Of a stretch of 24,946 nt of DNA, positions 7,039-17,544 are shown in pieces. Every line of letters starts with the position of its first letter. Position 1 is the first letter of the stretch. Origin of the DNA: DATKKX01 sp035542775 (GTDB lineage Bacteria; Planctomycetota; Phycisphaerae; UBA1845; UTPLA1); the NCBI GenBank assembly GCA_035542775.1, contig DATKKX010000496.1:1-24946 (forward strand). The letters are read 5' to 3'. The translations under genes and the position numbers were made by a program. The notes below the pieces were generated by a model. That model worked only from the letters and a program-made list of their open reading frames with translations, searched no databases and was not told the DNA's origin.

Positions 7039-8457
7039 TCAGTTGCCGATCAACTCCTCAAGGAACGGCTGGAGGTCGAGCATGTCGACCGAACCGTCGC
7101 CGTTGAAGTCGCCCAGCATACGGTCGCACGAAGGGTATGCTGCCGCATAAGCCGAAGGGTCAATCATGGCCAGCATGAAGGCCCTGATATCCAGGGCATC
7201 GAGCACGCTGTCGCAGTTCATGTCACCCTGAAAGGCGCAGGGAGAAGTCCAGGCTGCAATCCTCGGGGCGAAAATTCCCCCAGCGGAAGTGAATCGCCCC
7301 CCGGTGATGAGCTGAGGGGGCTCTGGTCCGTCTCCATCAGGATCGAAGTTCTTCAGGGCCATTACCCAGTAGTTAGTGCCGCTGCCGAGCGGCCACCATT
7401 GCCGGCCGTTCCACTTGGCGACATAGTTGGCGGGGTGACCCCCGGCTGCCGTGAAATACCCGCCGGCATAGAGCATCGGCGGATGGGGCCCGGGTCCATC
7501 GTCGTCAAAGACGGTGAGGGCATGAATGATGTGGTTCATGCCCACGCCGAGGGCTGACCACGAACTGCCATCCCATCTGGCAATGCTGTTCACGCGGAGG
7601 CTGCCGGCCATCCAGAACATTCCGCCCACGAAAAGAGAAGGTATTCCATCGCCATCGTCGTCGAACTCGGTGAAGGCGTAGACTTCATTGCCAAGTCCGC
7701 TTCCCAGCGGCGACCACGAGGTTCCGTCCCATTTGGCTACATTGTGCGCGCTAACTCCGCCAGCCGTCGTGAAATAGCCGCCGACGTAAAGCGCGGGCAA
7801 GTGGGGGCCAGGTCCATCATCATCCCAGGCCCACAGGGCGTAAACATGACCCGGGTTAGACAGTCCATTTCCCAACGGCGACCACGATGTGCCGTTCCAT
7901 TTGGCGATGTTGTGAGCGCCGACTCCTCCTGCGGCGCTGAAAAAACCACCCACATACAGGGCTGGTGCGTGCGGACCGGGACCGTCATCATCGAGGACCG
8001 CGAGGGCGATCACCCAGTCGTTGGTACCGCTGCCCAGCGGCGACCATGACGTGCCGTTCCACTTGGCGATGTTGTTTGCCGGAACACCGCCGGCGCTGCT
8101 GAATGAGCCGCCGGCATAAAGGGCTGGTCCCGTCCCGTCATCGAAGGCGGCCAGTGCCAGCGCACCGAAACCCTGCGTGCCGCTGCCCAGGGGCGACCAT
8201 ACGGCGCCGTCCCACTTGGCGATGCCGTTGGCCACGCAGCCGCCCGCAACGGTGAATTGGCCGCCGGCGTAGACGGCGGGCTGATCCGGTCCCGGGCCAT
8301 CGTCGTCATATACGAGCACGGCGCGAACATAATTGTCCATGTCGTTTTCAAGTGCCGACCAGTGCGGCTCGCACGGTTGAGCGGAGGCCGCTGGCAGCCA
8401 CAGGCCGGCCACGGTCAGCCCGACAAGGGCAATAGCTTGTCGCCAGGTGACTTCCAT
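7039..8457 (-). CDS. Secreted beta-propeller-like repeat protein with dockerin-like C-terminus
   Basis: The function is not known. The 472-residue protein begins with a signal peptide (hydrophobic AIALVGLTVAGLWLPAASA, likely cut after ASA). Residues about 30-405 contain seven copies of an approximately 50-residue repeat. Each copy has an acidic stretch DDDGPGPxxPALY, then VGGxFxxAGG, then N-x-IAKWxGxxWxPLGSG. The repeats resemble the Rax2/'delta-60'-type propeller blades. The first W-x-ALE strand after the signal peptide and the last unpaired IAAW strand could close the ring. The C-terminal 65 residues carry two dockerin/EF-hand-like calcium loops, DMNCDSVLDALD and DFNGDGSVDMLD, a tail typical of secreted planctomycete proteins and probably used for surface anchoring or sorting. 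The ATG at 8457 has AGGAG just upstream. Context gives no partner; it follows the alcohol dehydrogenase gene on the same strand, 160 bases away. Confidence 0.85.
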   Translation of the reverse strand: MEVTWRQAIALVGLTVAGLWLPAASAQPCEPHWSALENDMDNYVRAVLVYDDDGPGPDQPAVYAGGQFTVAGGCVANGIAKWDGAVWSPLGSGTQGFGALALAAFDDGTGPALYAGGSFSSAGGVPANNIAKWNGTSWSPLGSGTNDWVIALAVLDDDGPGPHAPALYVGGFFSAAGGVGAHNIAKWNGTSWSPLGNGLSNPGHVYALWAWDDDGPGPHLPALYVGGYFTTAGGVSAHNVAKWDGTSWSPLGSGLGNEVYAFTEFDDDGDGIPSLFVGGMFWMAGSLRVNSIARWDGSSWSALGVGMNHIIHALTVFDDDGPGPHPPMLYAGGYFTAAGGHPANYVAKWNGRQWWPLGSGTNYWVMALKNFDPDGDGPEPPQLITGGRFTSAGGIFAPRIAAWTSPCAFQGDMNCDSVLDALDIRAFMLAMIDPSAYAAAYPSCDRMLGDFNGDGSVDMLDLQPFLEELIGN

Positions 8458-8523
8458 CCTCTCCTATCTCCACGAGCGAGCAGCGGGATCGGCCTCGCTT
8501 CTCGAACAAAGCCCGCGGGACCG

Positions 8524-8539
8524 ACCATTCACGAATGGT
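8524..8539. promoter_or_regulatory. 16-bp palindrome upstream of the propeller gene
   Basis: ACCATTC (8524-8530) and GAATGGT (8533-8539) are perfect inverted repeats with a 2-base centre, 67 bases before the start of the propeller gene. The size and symmetry fit a dimeric regulator site. There is no T tract, so a terminator for the upstream dehydrogenase gene is less likely. Confidence 0.3.
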
Positions 8540-8617
8540 TGCCTTTGCCCATTTTAGCAACGGGGACGCGGCCGCGAGAAGCGTTTATCCTCAATTTCCG
8601 CGGCGGTCGGCCACATT

Positions 8618-9619
8618 CTATTGGATCGCCAGCACGCCGGTTCCGCTGATCCGGTCTCCCTTCAGGTCCTGCAATGCTCGATTGGCTTCGGCCAGCGGGT
8701 ATGTTTTCGTATGCGGACGGATGGGGATCTCCGCGGCTTCGGCGAGCAGCCCCCGGCCATCCTCACGCGTGTTCGCGGTCACTGAGTGCACGTCTCGCTC
8801 GTAAAACAGACATTGCTCGTATGGCATTGCGGGAATATCGGTCATGTATATTCCGGCCAAGGCCACCGTTCCGCCTTTTCGCAAGGCCTGCAGCGCCTTC
8901 GGGACCAGCCACCCGACAGGCGCGAAGATAATCGCGCTGTCGACCTTGACCGGCATGCCGGTCGCATCCTCGCCGACCCAGTCCGCCCCCATCTCCCGGG
9001 CGAGCCGCCGATGGTCCTCGCCGCGCGTGGCCACATAGACGGCGCAGCCTCGATGCTTGGCGATCTGCAGCACCACGTGGGCCGACGAGCCGAAACCGTA
9101 CAAAGCCAGCGTCCCGCCCCGGGGCAGATTGCATCGCTTCAACGCTCGATACCCGATGATGCCGGCGCAGAGCAGCGGCGCCGCGGAGGCGTCGTCGAAC
9201 GAATCGGGGATCTCGTAGGCATAATCCTCCGGCACGACCGCGTACTCCGCGTAGCCGCCGTCAGCGTGGTAACCGGTGTAGCGCGACGATTCGCACAGGT
9301 TCTCCTGCCCGGCGGCGCAAAATGTGCATCGGCCGCACGTGTGACGCAGCCAGGCCACGCCAACCCGCTGCCCCGTCCGCAGCCTTTTGCTTCCCTCCCC
9401 GATCTCATCAACGACTCCGACGATCTGATGTCCGGGAATGATTGGGAGCCTGGCCCGCGGGAGTTCTCCCTCGATTACGTGCAGGTCGGTTCGGCAGATT
9501 GCGCAGCAGCGCACCTTTACCCGTACCTCGCCTGGGCCGGCGTGTGGAGCGGGCAGATCGCCCAGGCGCAGCGGCGACGAGTCAATCGGCGAGATGTCCT
9601 TCAGCACCATGGCTTTCAT
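8618..9619 (-). CDS. Zinc-dependent alcohol dehydrogenase (MDR superfamily, CAD2-like)
   Basis: This is a cytosolic NAD(P)-dependent oxidoreductase of the medium-chain family, interconverting alcohols and aldehydes. The 333-residue length is normal. The catalytic zinc ligands are C42 (CAICRTD), H64 (PGHQIVG, in place of the usual GHE) and C151 (LLCAGI). The structural zinc is bound by C95, C98, C101 and C109 (CGRCTFCxxGxxxxC). The nucleotide-binding turn is YGFGSSAH, the variant found in the CAD2-like subgroup instead of GxGxxG. The ATG at 9619 is supported by a strong Shine-Dalgarno AAAGGAGG (9628-9635) eight bases upstream. It is divergent from the M23-type gene. The physiological substrate cannot be read from sequence; closeness to an aldehyde dehydrogenase and a transaminase does not by itself link it to lysine catabolism. 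Confidence 0.94.
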   Translation of the reverse strand: MKAMVLKDISPIDSSPLRLGDLPAPHAGPGEVRVKVRCCAICRTDLHVIEGELPRARLPIIPGHQIVGVVDEIGEGSKRLRTGQRVGVAWLRHTCGRCTFCAAGQENLCESSRYTGYHADGGYAEYAVVPEDYAYEIPDSFDDASAAPLLCAGIIGYRALKRCNLPRGGTLALYGFGSSAHVVLQIAKHRGCAVYVATRGEDHRRLAREMGADWVGEDATGMPVKVDSAIIFAPVGWLVPKALQALRKGGTVALAGIYMTDIPAMPYEQCLFYERDVHSVTANTREDGRGLLAEAAEIPIRPHTKTYPLAEANRALQDLKGDRISGTGVLAIQ

Positions 9620-9709
9620 GAGCTACGCCTCCTTTCTATGGTAGCCCGGCCTCCAACAGATTAGACGGGAACATCCCGGATGTGGAGTGGTCAATTGCAT
9701 CCCGCGGCC

Positions 9710-9738
9710 TTCGCGTCAGTTACGCGGCACGGTAGAAT
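9710..9738 (+). promoter_or_regulatory. Possible promoter for the M23-type peptidase gene
   Basis: TAGAAT (9733-9738) is a near-consensus -10. The best -35 at 17-base spacing is the weak TTCGCG (9710-9715). It lies about 90 bases before the ATG at 9829 in the divergent intergenic region. Confidence 0.25.
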
Positions 9739-9828
9739 ACGCCCCTGACGCTGCCGGCCAGGAACTCGCCAAGGACGTTTCTTGGGCGTGATTTCAATGG
9801 TGCGGAGACAAGGCAGGGAGGGGATGCG

Positions 9829-10461
9829 ATGCGGACCAACTCGCTGGTTTTCACTGCAGCCTGTGGCTTGGTCTTCCTCCTGGCTCACTGCAATGCTGGA
9901 GGCGGTCCCAGCTTTCTTTTTGAACCGCTGGAGTTCCCGTTCAGCAACGCGGGAGATGTGGTACGAATTGCAGCCTATGGAATACCGAACTGGAGCGGCA
10001 GCGAGCCCCACAACGGGATCGACCTGCAGGTTGACGGGAGCCTGGCGTCCGCAAGGATCATCTCGCCCACGGCCGGCAGGGTCACGGGGATCTTGACGCA
10101 CGAGAACCCCTATTCAGATCCCCCCGGCCAGCTCATCGTCACCATTGACATCAGAGTCAACAATGAGTGGACCGTGCACCTTGTGCTCGAACCATCGACC
10201 GCTGATCAGGCGATGAGGACCGCGCAATTGGCGGCGATCCTGGTCAGCGAAGGTCAGGACGTTGCCGTCGGGACTCCGGTGGCGGACCTGTTAGTTGGCA
10301 CGTTGGGGTATCCGCACCTGCACTATATGGTGGAGCGCAATGGTGAGATGGTCTGCGCCTATGCATATTCCTCCGATGCCGCCAGGGCTGTGTTCGTCGG
10401 TCTGGCAAGCCTCCCCGGCAGCAGCCTGCCTGATGGAAACATCTGTTACGGTCAGCCCTGA
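9829..10461 (+). CDS. Secreted M23-family (LytM-like) metallopeptidase, small
   Basis: M23 proteins are zinc endopeptidases that cut peptide cross-links in cell-wall peptidoglycan, or are inactive scaffolds. This 210-residue protein has an N-terminal hydrophobic signal segment (residues 5-19) followed by C21. The sequence LLAHC is not a good lipobox, so an ordinary exported protein is more likely than a lipoprotein. The M23 metal motifs are both visible: H61-x3-D65 in HNGIDLQ and H163-x-H165 in YPHLHYMVE, so the zinc ligands and catalytic base are present. Between them lies the usual beta-sheet core, including a GRVTG strand and EGQDVAVGTPVADL. No LysM, SPOR or coiled-coil partner domain is present. 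The ATG at 9829 has GGGAGG upstream at good spacing. A close sequence match would be needed to decide between an active enzyme and a relic, but the intact motifs favour activity. Confidence 0.8.
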   Translation: MRTNSLVFTAACGLVFLLAHCNAGGGPSFLFEPLEFPFSNAGDVVRIAAYGIPNWSGSEPHNGIDLQVDGSLASARIISPTAGRVTGILTHENPYSDPPGQLIVTIDIRVNNEWTVHLVLEPSTADQAMRTAQLAAILVSEGQDVAVGTPVADLLVGTLGYPHLHYMVERNGEMVCAYAYSSDAARAVFVGLASLPGSSLPDGNICYGQP

Positions 10462-10480
10462 GTCATGTGCAAGCCGGCGC

Positions 10481-10510
10481 TTGCGGCGTCGGGCCTTTCC
10501 GCTTTACTAT
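10481..10510 (+). promoter_or_regulatory. Predicted promoter for the APC permease gene
   Basis: TTGCGG (10481-10486) and TACTAT (10505-10510) are separated by 18 bases. They lie 70-80 bases before the proposed permease start. Placing the promoter here also argues against an upstream start for that gene at 10467. The -35 overlaps the 3' arm of a small hairpin, GCAAGC/GCTTGC (10469-10474/10479-10484). Confidence 0.35.
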
Positions 10511-10592
10511 CGCCGGCCACGCGTACCCCGCGGGCGGCCTGCCGCTGTCGGCGGGCGCCACACGGCCTGGACGGAAGCATATGTGGAGATCC

Positions 10593-12182
<1,590 letters not shown>

Positions 12183-12256
12183 CCCCGGAAGGCATGCCGC
12201 AGAGCCATGGCGGCGACGACGAATCGCCGGGCTTTCCGCCGATGCGCCAACGAGGA

Positions 12257-12281
12257 CCCGCGGGACGGGAGCCCTCGCGGG
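12257..12281. terminator. Possible shared terminator between permease and ALDH genes
   Basis: CCCGCGGG (12257-12264) pairs with CCTCGCGGG-type sequence at 12274-12281 (eight pairs, one G-T) around a 9-base loop, followed by a short CCTTTC. It lies between two convergent genes. The T tract is only three bases, so efficiency is doubtful. Confidence 0.35.
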
Positions 12282-12319
12282 CCTTTCGAGCTGGTTAACT
12301 CACTTTCCGGGACTCGCGC

Positions 12320-13876
<1,557 letters not shown>

Positions 13877-13904
13877 GATTATTCCTTAGCGCTGTTTGCT
13901 GAGC

Positions 13905-13950
13905 GGTCCGCACGGCGGACCCTGCTTGATGCTGGTCCGCCGTGCGGACC
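13905..13950. repeat. Double palindrome: two 17-bp GGTCCGC-NNN-GCGGACC units
   Basis: Two 17-base units, GGTCCGCACGGCGGACC (13905-13921) and GGTCCGCCGTGCGGACC (13934-13950), are separated by 12 bases. Each is itself a palindrome with 7-bp arms and a 3-base centre, and the two are also exact reverse complements of each other. In the transcript running from lat to the ALDH gene they can form one 17-bp stem or two small hairpins. It lies 28 bases before the ALDH start. It could be a pair of regulator sites, an RNA processing or stability element, or a REP-like dispersed repeat. Confidence 0.85.
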
Positions 13951-14025
13951 CGATTCCGGGGCGAGTATCCTAATGAGCCAGAGTGCCGATTCCAAGGGCA
14001 TCAGAGGCAAGCCGTGACGATCGAG

Positions 14026-14069
14026 CGGCCCCATCACACCCGGTCCGCGGCCCGGCGGCCTATGGGGCC
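14026..14069 (-). repeat. Inverted repeat across the lat stop codon
   Basis: GGCCCCAT (14026-14033) and ATGGGGCC (14062-14069) are perfect 8-base inverted repeats enclosing a 28-base very GC-rich loop. The stem includes part of the lat stop codon. No T tract follows on the minus strand, so it is not an intrinsic terminator. It could protect or process the lat mRNA end. Confidence 0.35.
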
Positions 14070-15403
14070 TTGACTAGCCGGATCGCCTGACGGAGGAGAG
14101 ATACCGCTTCGTCTACTGCCTCCGGCTTGACGTCCAAGACCGGCCGCAGGCGGATGGACTTCCCGCCGCAGCGATTAATCATCAGGCCCACCTCGTAGCA
14201 GCTCCTCCAGAAACGGTCCCGCGTGGCCGTATCCGGCAGGTCGAAGGCCAGCAGCAGGCCGCGCCCGCGCGGTGCCGTGATCAGCGGCTCCTCGGCGGCG
14301 ATCCTCTGCAATTGGCCTAGAAATCGCTCTCCCATAATCCGGGCGTTCTCGACCAGGTTCTCCTGCTCGATCACGGCCATGCAGTGGATCGAGCGGACCA
14401 TGTCGGTCAGGTTGCTGCCCCAGGTGGAGTTGATGCGGCCGGGTTTGCGAAAGACGTTTTCGGGGACTTCGTCCAGGCGTTTGCTCGCCGCCATGACCCC
14501 GCATACAGCGGCTTTTTTGCCGAAGGCGAGCATATCAGGCAGGACGCCAAAGTGCTGGCAGCACCAGTTCCGGCCGGTCGTGCACATGCCGCACTGGACC
14601 TCGTCGAAGATCAGCATCATCTCGTTCTGGTCACAGATGCGCCGGAGGGTCTGGAACCACTCGGCGCGGAAATGGCGGTCGCCGCCCTCGCACTGAATCG
14701 GTTCCAGGATGATGGCGCAGATTCTGTGGGGCCGGGCCGCGATGGCGGCCATGATCTCGGCCTCGGCGGCCCTTTCATCGGCCGCGGCCTTCTCCAACCG
14801 CTGGGCTGTCGGGAGGGCGAAATCGATCGCCGGACTGGTGACCCGCGGCCAGTCGAACTGGGCGAAGTACATCGTCTTGTTGGGATCGGTATTGGTCAGG
14901 GAAAGCGTATAGCCGCTGCGGCCGTGAAAGGACAAGCGGAGGTGAAGCACGTCGGTGCCGAACTCTCCGCGGCCGGCGGCGATGTTCTTGCGGACCTTCC
15001 AGTCCATGGCGGCCTTGAGGGCATTCTCGACCGCCAGCGTGCCGCCGTCGATCAGAAAGAGCCTGTCCAACTGGGGGATTCCGACCACACGCTCGAAGGT
15101 CCTGACAAAGCGGGCGTACTGGGCGGTGTATACGTCGGAGTTGGAGACCTTGGTGAGCGCGGCCTGGAGGAGGTCCTTGCGGACCTCGGGACGATCGAAA
15201 TACGGGTGATTGAAACCCAGGGGCAGCGAGCCGAAGAAGCCATACATGTCCAGCATGGTTCGACCGGAGGCAGCATCGTGGAAATGACTGCCATGGCTGC
15301 GGGGCTGATCAAAGACCAGGCCGAAGCCGCCGATCAGGACGTGCTTCTTGATCTCGCTTACGACTTCAGCGGCGGTGATCGCCGCATCAGAGGGATTGGT
15401 CAT
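14060..15403 (-). CDS. lat: L-lysine 6-transaminase (lysine epsilon-aminotransferase)
   Basis: LAT is a pyridoxal-phosphate enzyme (aminotransferase class III) that moves the epsilon-amino group of L-lysine to 2-oxoglutarate, giving 2-aminoadipate 6-semialdehyde and glutamate. The 447-residue protein resembles the mycobacterial enzyme along its length. Shared blocks include LTKVSNSDVYT near the N-terminal third, DGGTLAVENALKAAMDWK, FHGRSGYTLSLTNT, EPIQCEGGDRHFR, IFDEVQ, the PLP-lysine block AFGKKAAVCGVMA (K296/K297) and NSTWGSNLTDMVR. These separate LAT from ornithine and GABA aminotransferases. I chose ATG 15403 (MTNPSDA...), with AGGAGA at 15415-15420; an upstream in-frame start at 15475 would add 24 residues not expected in the family. 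The neighbouring ALDH7 gene supplies the next pathway step. A promoter with an embedded dyad lies upstream (15528-15556). Confidence 0.95.
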   Translation of the reverse strand: MTNPSDAAITAAEVVSEIKKHVLIGGFGLVFDQPRSHGSHFHDAASGRTMLDMYGFFGSLPLGFNHPYFDRPEVRKDLLQAALTKVSNSDVYTAQYARFVRTFERVVGIPQLDRLFLIDGGTLAVENALKAAMDWKVRKNIAAGRGEFGTDVLHLRLSFHGRSGYTLSLTNTDPNKTMYFAQFDWPRVTSPAIDFALPTAQRLEKAAADERAAEAEIMAAIAARPHRICAIILEPIQCEGGDRHFRAEWFQTLRRICDQNEMMLIFDEVQCGMCTTGRNWCCQHFGVLPDMLAFGKKAAVCGVMAASKRLDEVPENVFRKPGRINSTWGSNLTDMVRSIHCMAVIEQENLVENARIMGERFLGQLQRIAAEEPLITAPRGRGLLLAFDLPDTATRDRFWRSCYEVGLMINRCGGKSIRLRPVLDVKPEAVDEAVSLLRQAIRLVKAP

Positions 15404-15527
15404 GTGCGTGCTCTTCTCCTGGTACAGCCACCTCGAAGCAGGGCGGGCGCTTCGTGCCCGATGGCGTAGGGCCATGGAGCCAAGCTGCTCTGCTCGTCGG
15501 AAACCCCGGTCCGCAGCGGGCGCCTAG

Positions 15528-15556
15528 TCCATATGCTCTTGCAAGCATCGTGCCAA
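15528..15556 (-). promoter_or_regulatory. Predicted lat promoter with embedded dyad
   Basis: On the minus strand TTGGCA (15551-15556) and TATGGA (15528-15533) are separated by 17 bases. Inside the spacer lies the inverted repeat ATGCT (15533-15537) / AGCAT (15544-15548), placed where a repressor would block RNA polymerase. The -10 is only a moderate match. Confidence 0.35.
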
Positions 15557-15588
15557 TAGAAGAAAGCCAGGGACTCTGTGGATAACGA

Positions 15589-17331
15589 CTATGCGGCGGC
15601 TGGTTCGAGGTCGTTTCGGACTGGAGAGTGGCAGGTTTCGGCCAACCAAGGCATCCAGAGAGCAGGGTGAGCGGGAAGGGACAAAACCCGCCACAGATCC
15701 GAGGCGAACGTTTGATGGACCGGCTGCGGAGGGGTGGGCAAAAGTACGAGGCCTCGGTGGCTCCGCATCAGGCCGCAGGCCATGATTGAGGTCAGAACCT
15801 CGACCTGTCGGCTGAGGTCAGTGATGCCGGCCAGATTGACGACCATCGGCGCCTGGGACGGAGCGGTGTGCTGGCTTAAGCGGCTGATCTGGACCACTTC
15901 CTCGGCTCGTGCCTGGAAAAACGCGCGAATGAGGTCGGATTCACCCTGGCCGGGGCCAAAGTACAGCAGAGTGCCGATCGGTTCTTGAGCGTAATAGTGC
16001 GAATCGGCCGTGGCGCGAGGGAACAGGCGGATCATTTCGGCGGTCAGTTCCTGCACGATGGCCCGGGCTTCGCGCAGCACGTCGTCGAAAGAGATCTTGG
16101 CGCTATCCATAGCGGCGATGCATTCGTCGGAGAAATCGCTCAACGGAGTCAGAGGAAAATCGCCGGTGAAAACGGCGTTGGCGATTTGGTCGGCTGCCTG
16201 CACAACCAGCGCTATCACTCGCGTGGCAATCTTGAGCGCTCGACAGGCGGCCAACGACTCGTGGTGAACGAGTACAACGTCACAGAGCATTTCGGGCACG
16301 CCGAGTTGCTTGAATGCATGGGCGGCGATTTCGCCGTGGTGCAGGCCGATCAATTGCCGCTCCCATTGCGTGGACGGGCGGTCGCAGGACTCCGCTTCGT
16401 TCAGCAGAACCTGATAGAGACGCGCGAACCGGGTGGCGAGCATCGCTCGACCAACGTCATGCAACAGGCCGGCGGTTGCCGCATCGGCCGGCAAACCGAG
16501 CTGGAGACGGGACGAAAGAAGAGCGGCGATGCGCGCCGTGGCATTGCTGTGCACCCAGAAGTGGGACGGCGACCAAGTCTTGGGGTTCCTGATGTCAAGC
16601 AGCGGCAGGGACTCGGCAACGATGTAGGTGCCCCTGGTGCCGAGGTCCTCGATGGCCTGGGTGGGATTTACAATGCCGCTGGGGCAGTGGGGATGTACGG
16701 TGGCGTTCGCGGCGCTTAGCAACGACGCGGTCAGCATCGGATCGCGAAGCGCGACCCGCGAGATATTGTCGGTGGTGTGATCCTTGCAGCAGGTCGCAGC
16801 GATGGTGTCGAGAATGCTGAATTCGAAGGCCGGCAGGTGCTTGCTCGACTGGAATGCGTCGCTGATGGCCGCGGCGGTCAGCATGTCGCGGCTGGCCGGG
16901 GTTTGGCCGACCGAGACGCCTTGCGTTTTGTTCACATCCGCCGTGTCCTGACATCTTTGCTGACCGAGGAGCGTGTGCAATTTGTTAAGAAAGGCAGGAA
17001 CCTCAAATCCGTTCCGTGTGACCCACTGTGCCGCGCCTGCCTGGAGGGCGGCGGCAAGATCCTCGCGGTTCCGCGACTCACCAAACAACACGATGGGAAT
17101 CAGTCTGGTCTGGGGATGGTACCTGAGCGTCGCCAGGACATTTGTCTCTGCGCCCTGCCAGAAGGCGACGTCCAATACGATCAGGTGGACAGGCTTGCTC
17201 TGGGCGATTTCGGCAGTCTCGGACGCCGATCGGGCCTGCTGTATGGAGAAGCCTTCATGCGACAGAAGGTAACTGAGCAGCGTGCGCTCAGTATCCCGCG
17301 GGTTGGCTACGAGGATGGCTGGTCTTTCCAT
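15589..17331 (-). CDS. HDOD-domain signalling protein with degenerate receiver domain
   Basis: This is a cytosolic signalling protein of unknown output. Residues 1-120 form a receiver-like fold. D54 (LIVLDVAF) sits at the phosphorylation position, but the acidic pair is replaced by A9/N10, the conserved Thr/Ser by G84-E85, and the conserved Lys region reads TRN. Phosphorylation is therefore doubtful. Residues about 165-400 match an HDOD domain: LPAFEFSILDTIA, then SRVALRDPMLTASLLSAANA, FWVHS (H261), GLLHDVGRAML (H291-D292), HHGEIAAHAFKQLGVPE (H331-H332) and LVHHESL (H356-H357). Histidines of the HD type are unusually complete. The last 150 residues (about 430-580) form an alpha/beta-looking region I do not recognise, possibly a second degenerate receiver. 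ATG 17331 lacks a good Shine-Dalgarno sequence, but no alternative start was found upstream. HDOD proteins often serve regulatory networks; no local partner is evident. Confidence 0.85.
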   Translation of the reverse strand: MERPAILVANPRDTERTLLSYLLSHEGFSIQQARSASETAEIAQSKPVHLIVLDVAFWQGAETNVLATLRYHPQTRLIPIVLFGESRNREDLAAALQAGAAQWVTRNGFEVPAFLNKLHTLLGQQRCQDTADVNKTQGVSVGQTPASRDMLTAAAISDAFQSSKHLPAFEFSILDTIAATCCKDHTTDNISRVALRDPMLTASLLSAANATVHPHCPSGIVNPTQAIEDLGTRGTYIVAESLPLLDIRNPKTWSPSHFWVHSNATARIAALLSSRLQLGLPADAATAGLLHDVGRAMLATRFARLYQVLLNEAESCDRPSTQWERQLIGLHHGEIAAHAFKQLGVPEMLCDVVLVHHESLAACRALKIATRVIALVVQAADQIANAVFTGDFPLTPLSDFSDECIAAMDSAKISFDDVLREARAIVQELTAEMIRLFPRATADSHYYAQEPIGTLLYFGPGQGESDLIRAFFQARAEEVVQISRLSQHTAPSQAPMVVNLAGITDLSRQVEVLTSIMACGLMRSHRGLVLLPTPPQPVHQTFASDLWRVLSLPAHPALWMPWLAETCHSPVRNDLEPAAA

Positions 17332-17396
17332 CGCCTGGTCCGTGTACGTACAGCAGCTTTTCGGTCCTAGGGAGGTCTCCTTCCAGGTGATCTCAA

Positions 17397-17421
17397 TCGA
17401 CCATTTGTGGACGGTGGTCGA
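17397..17421. promoter_or_regulatory. Operator-like dyad upstream of the HDOD gene
   Basis: TCGACCA (17397-17403) and TGGTCGA (17415-17421) are perfect 7-base inverted repeats with an 11-base centre, spacing that places the half-sites about two helical turns apart. It may be a regulator site; no function is assigned. Confidence 0.3.
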
Positions 17422-17544
17422 CTATTCAGTTGCGGCCTGCGGTCGTGTGGTGTCATGGTGCATTCCCCTCAACGGCCCGTTGCGCCGGGTACGGGAGTAT
17501 CCGTAGGGCGGCGGACTTCCGTATCCCGCCTTATTCGCGCTTCA

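Noticed and set aside
14384..15469. 361-codon plus-strand frame antisense to lat
   Set aside because: The lat protein is a full-length family match; the opposite frame is a shadow.
15404..15475. 24-residue N-terminal extension of LAT
   Set aside because: Arg-rich sequence not expected in the family; ATG 15403 has an upstream AGGAGA.
15404..15588. Lysine riboswitch before lat
   Set aside because: The leader is short and no lysine-riboswitch core could be recognised by eye.
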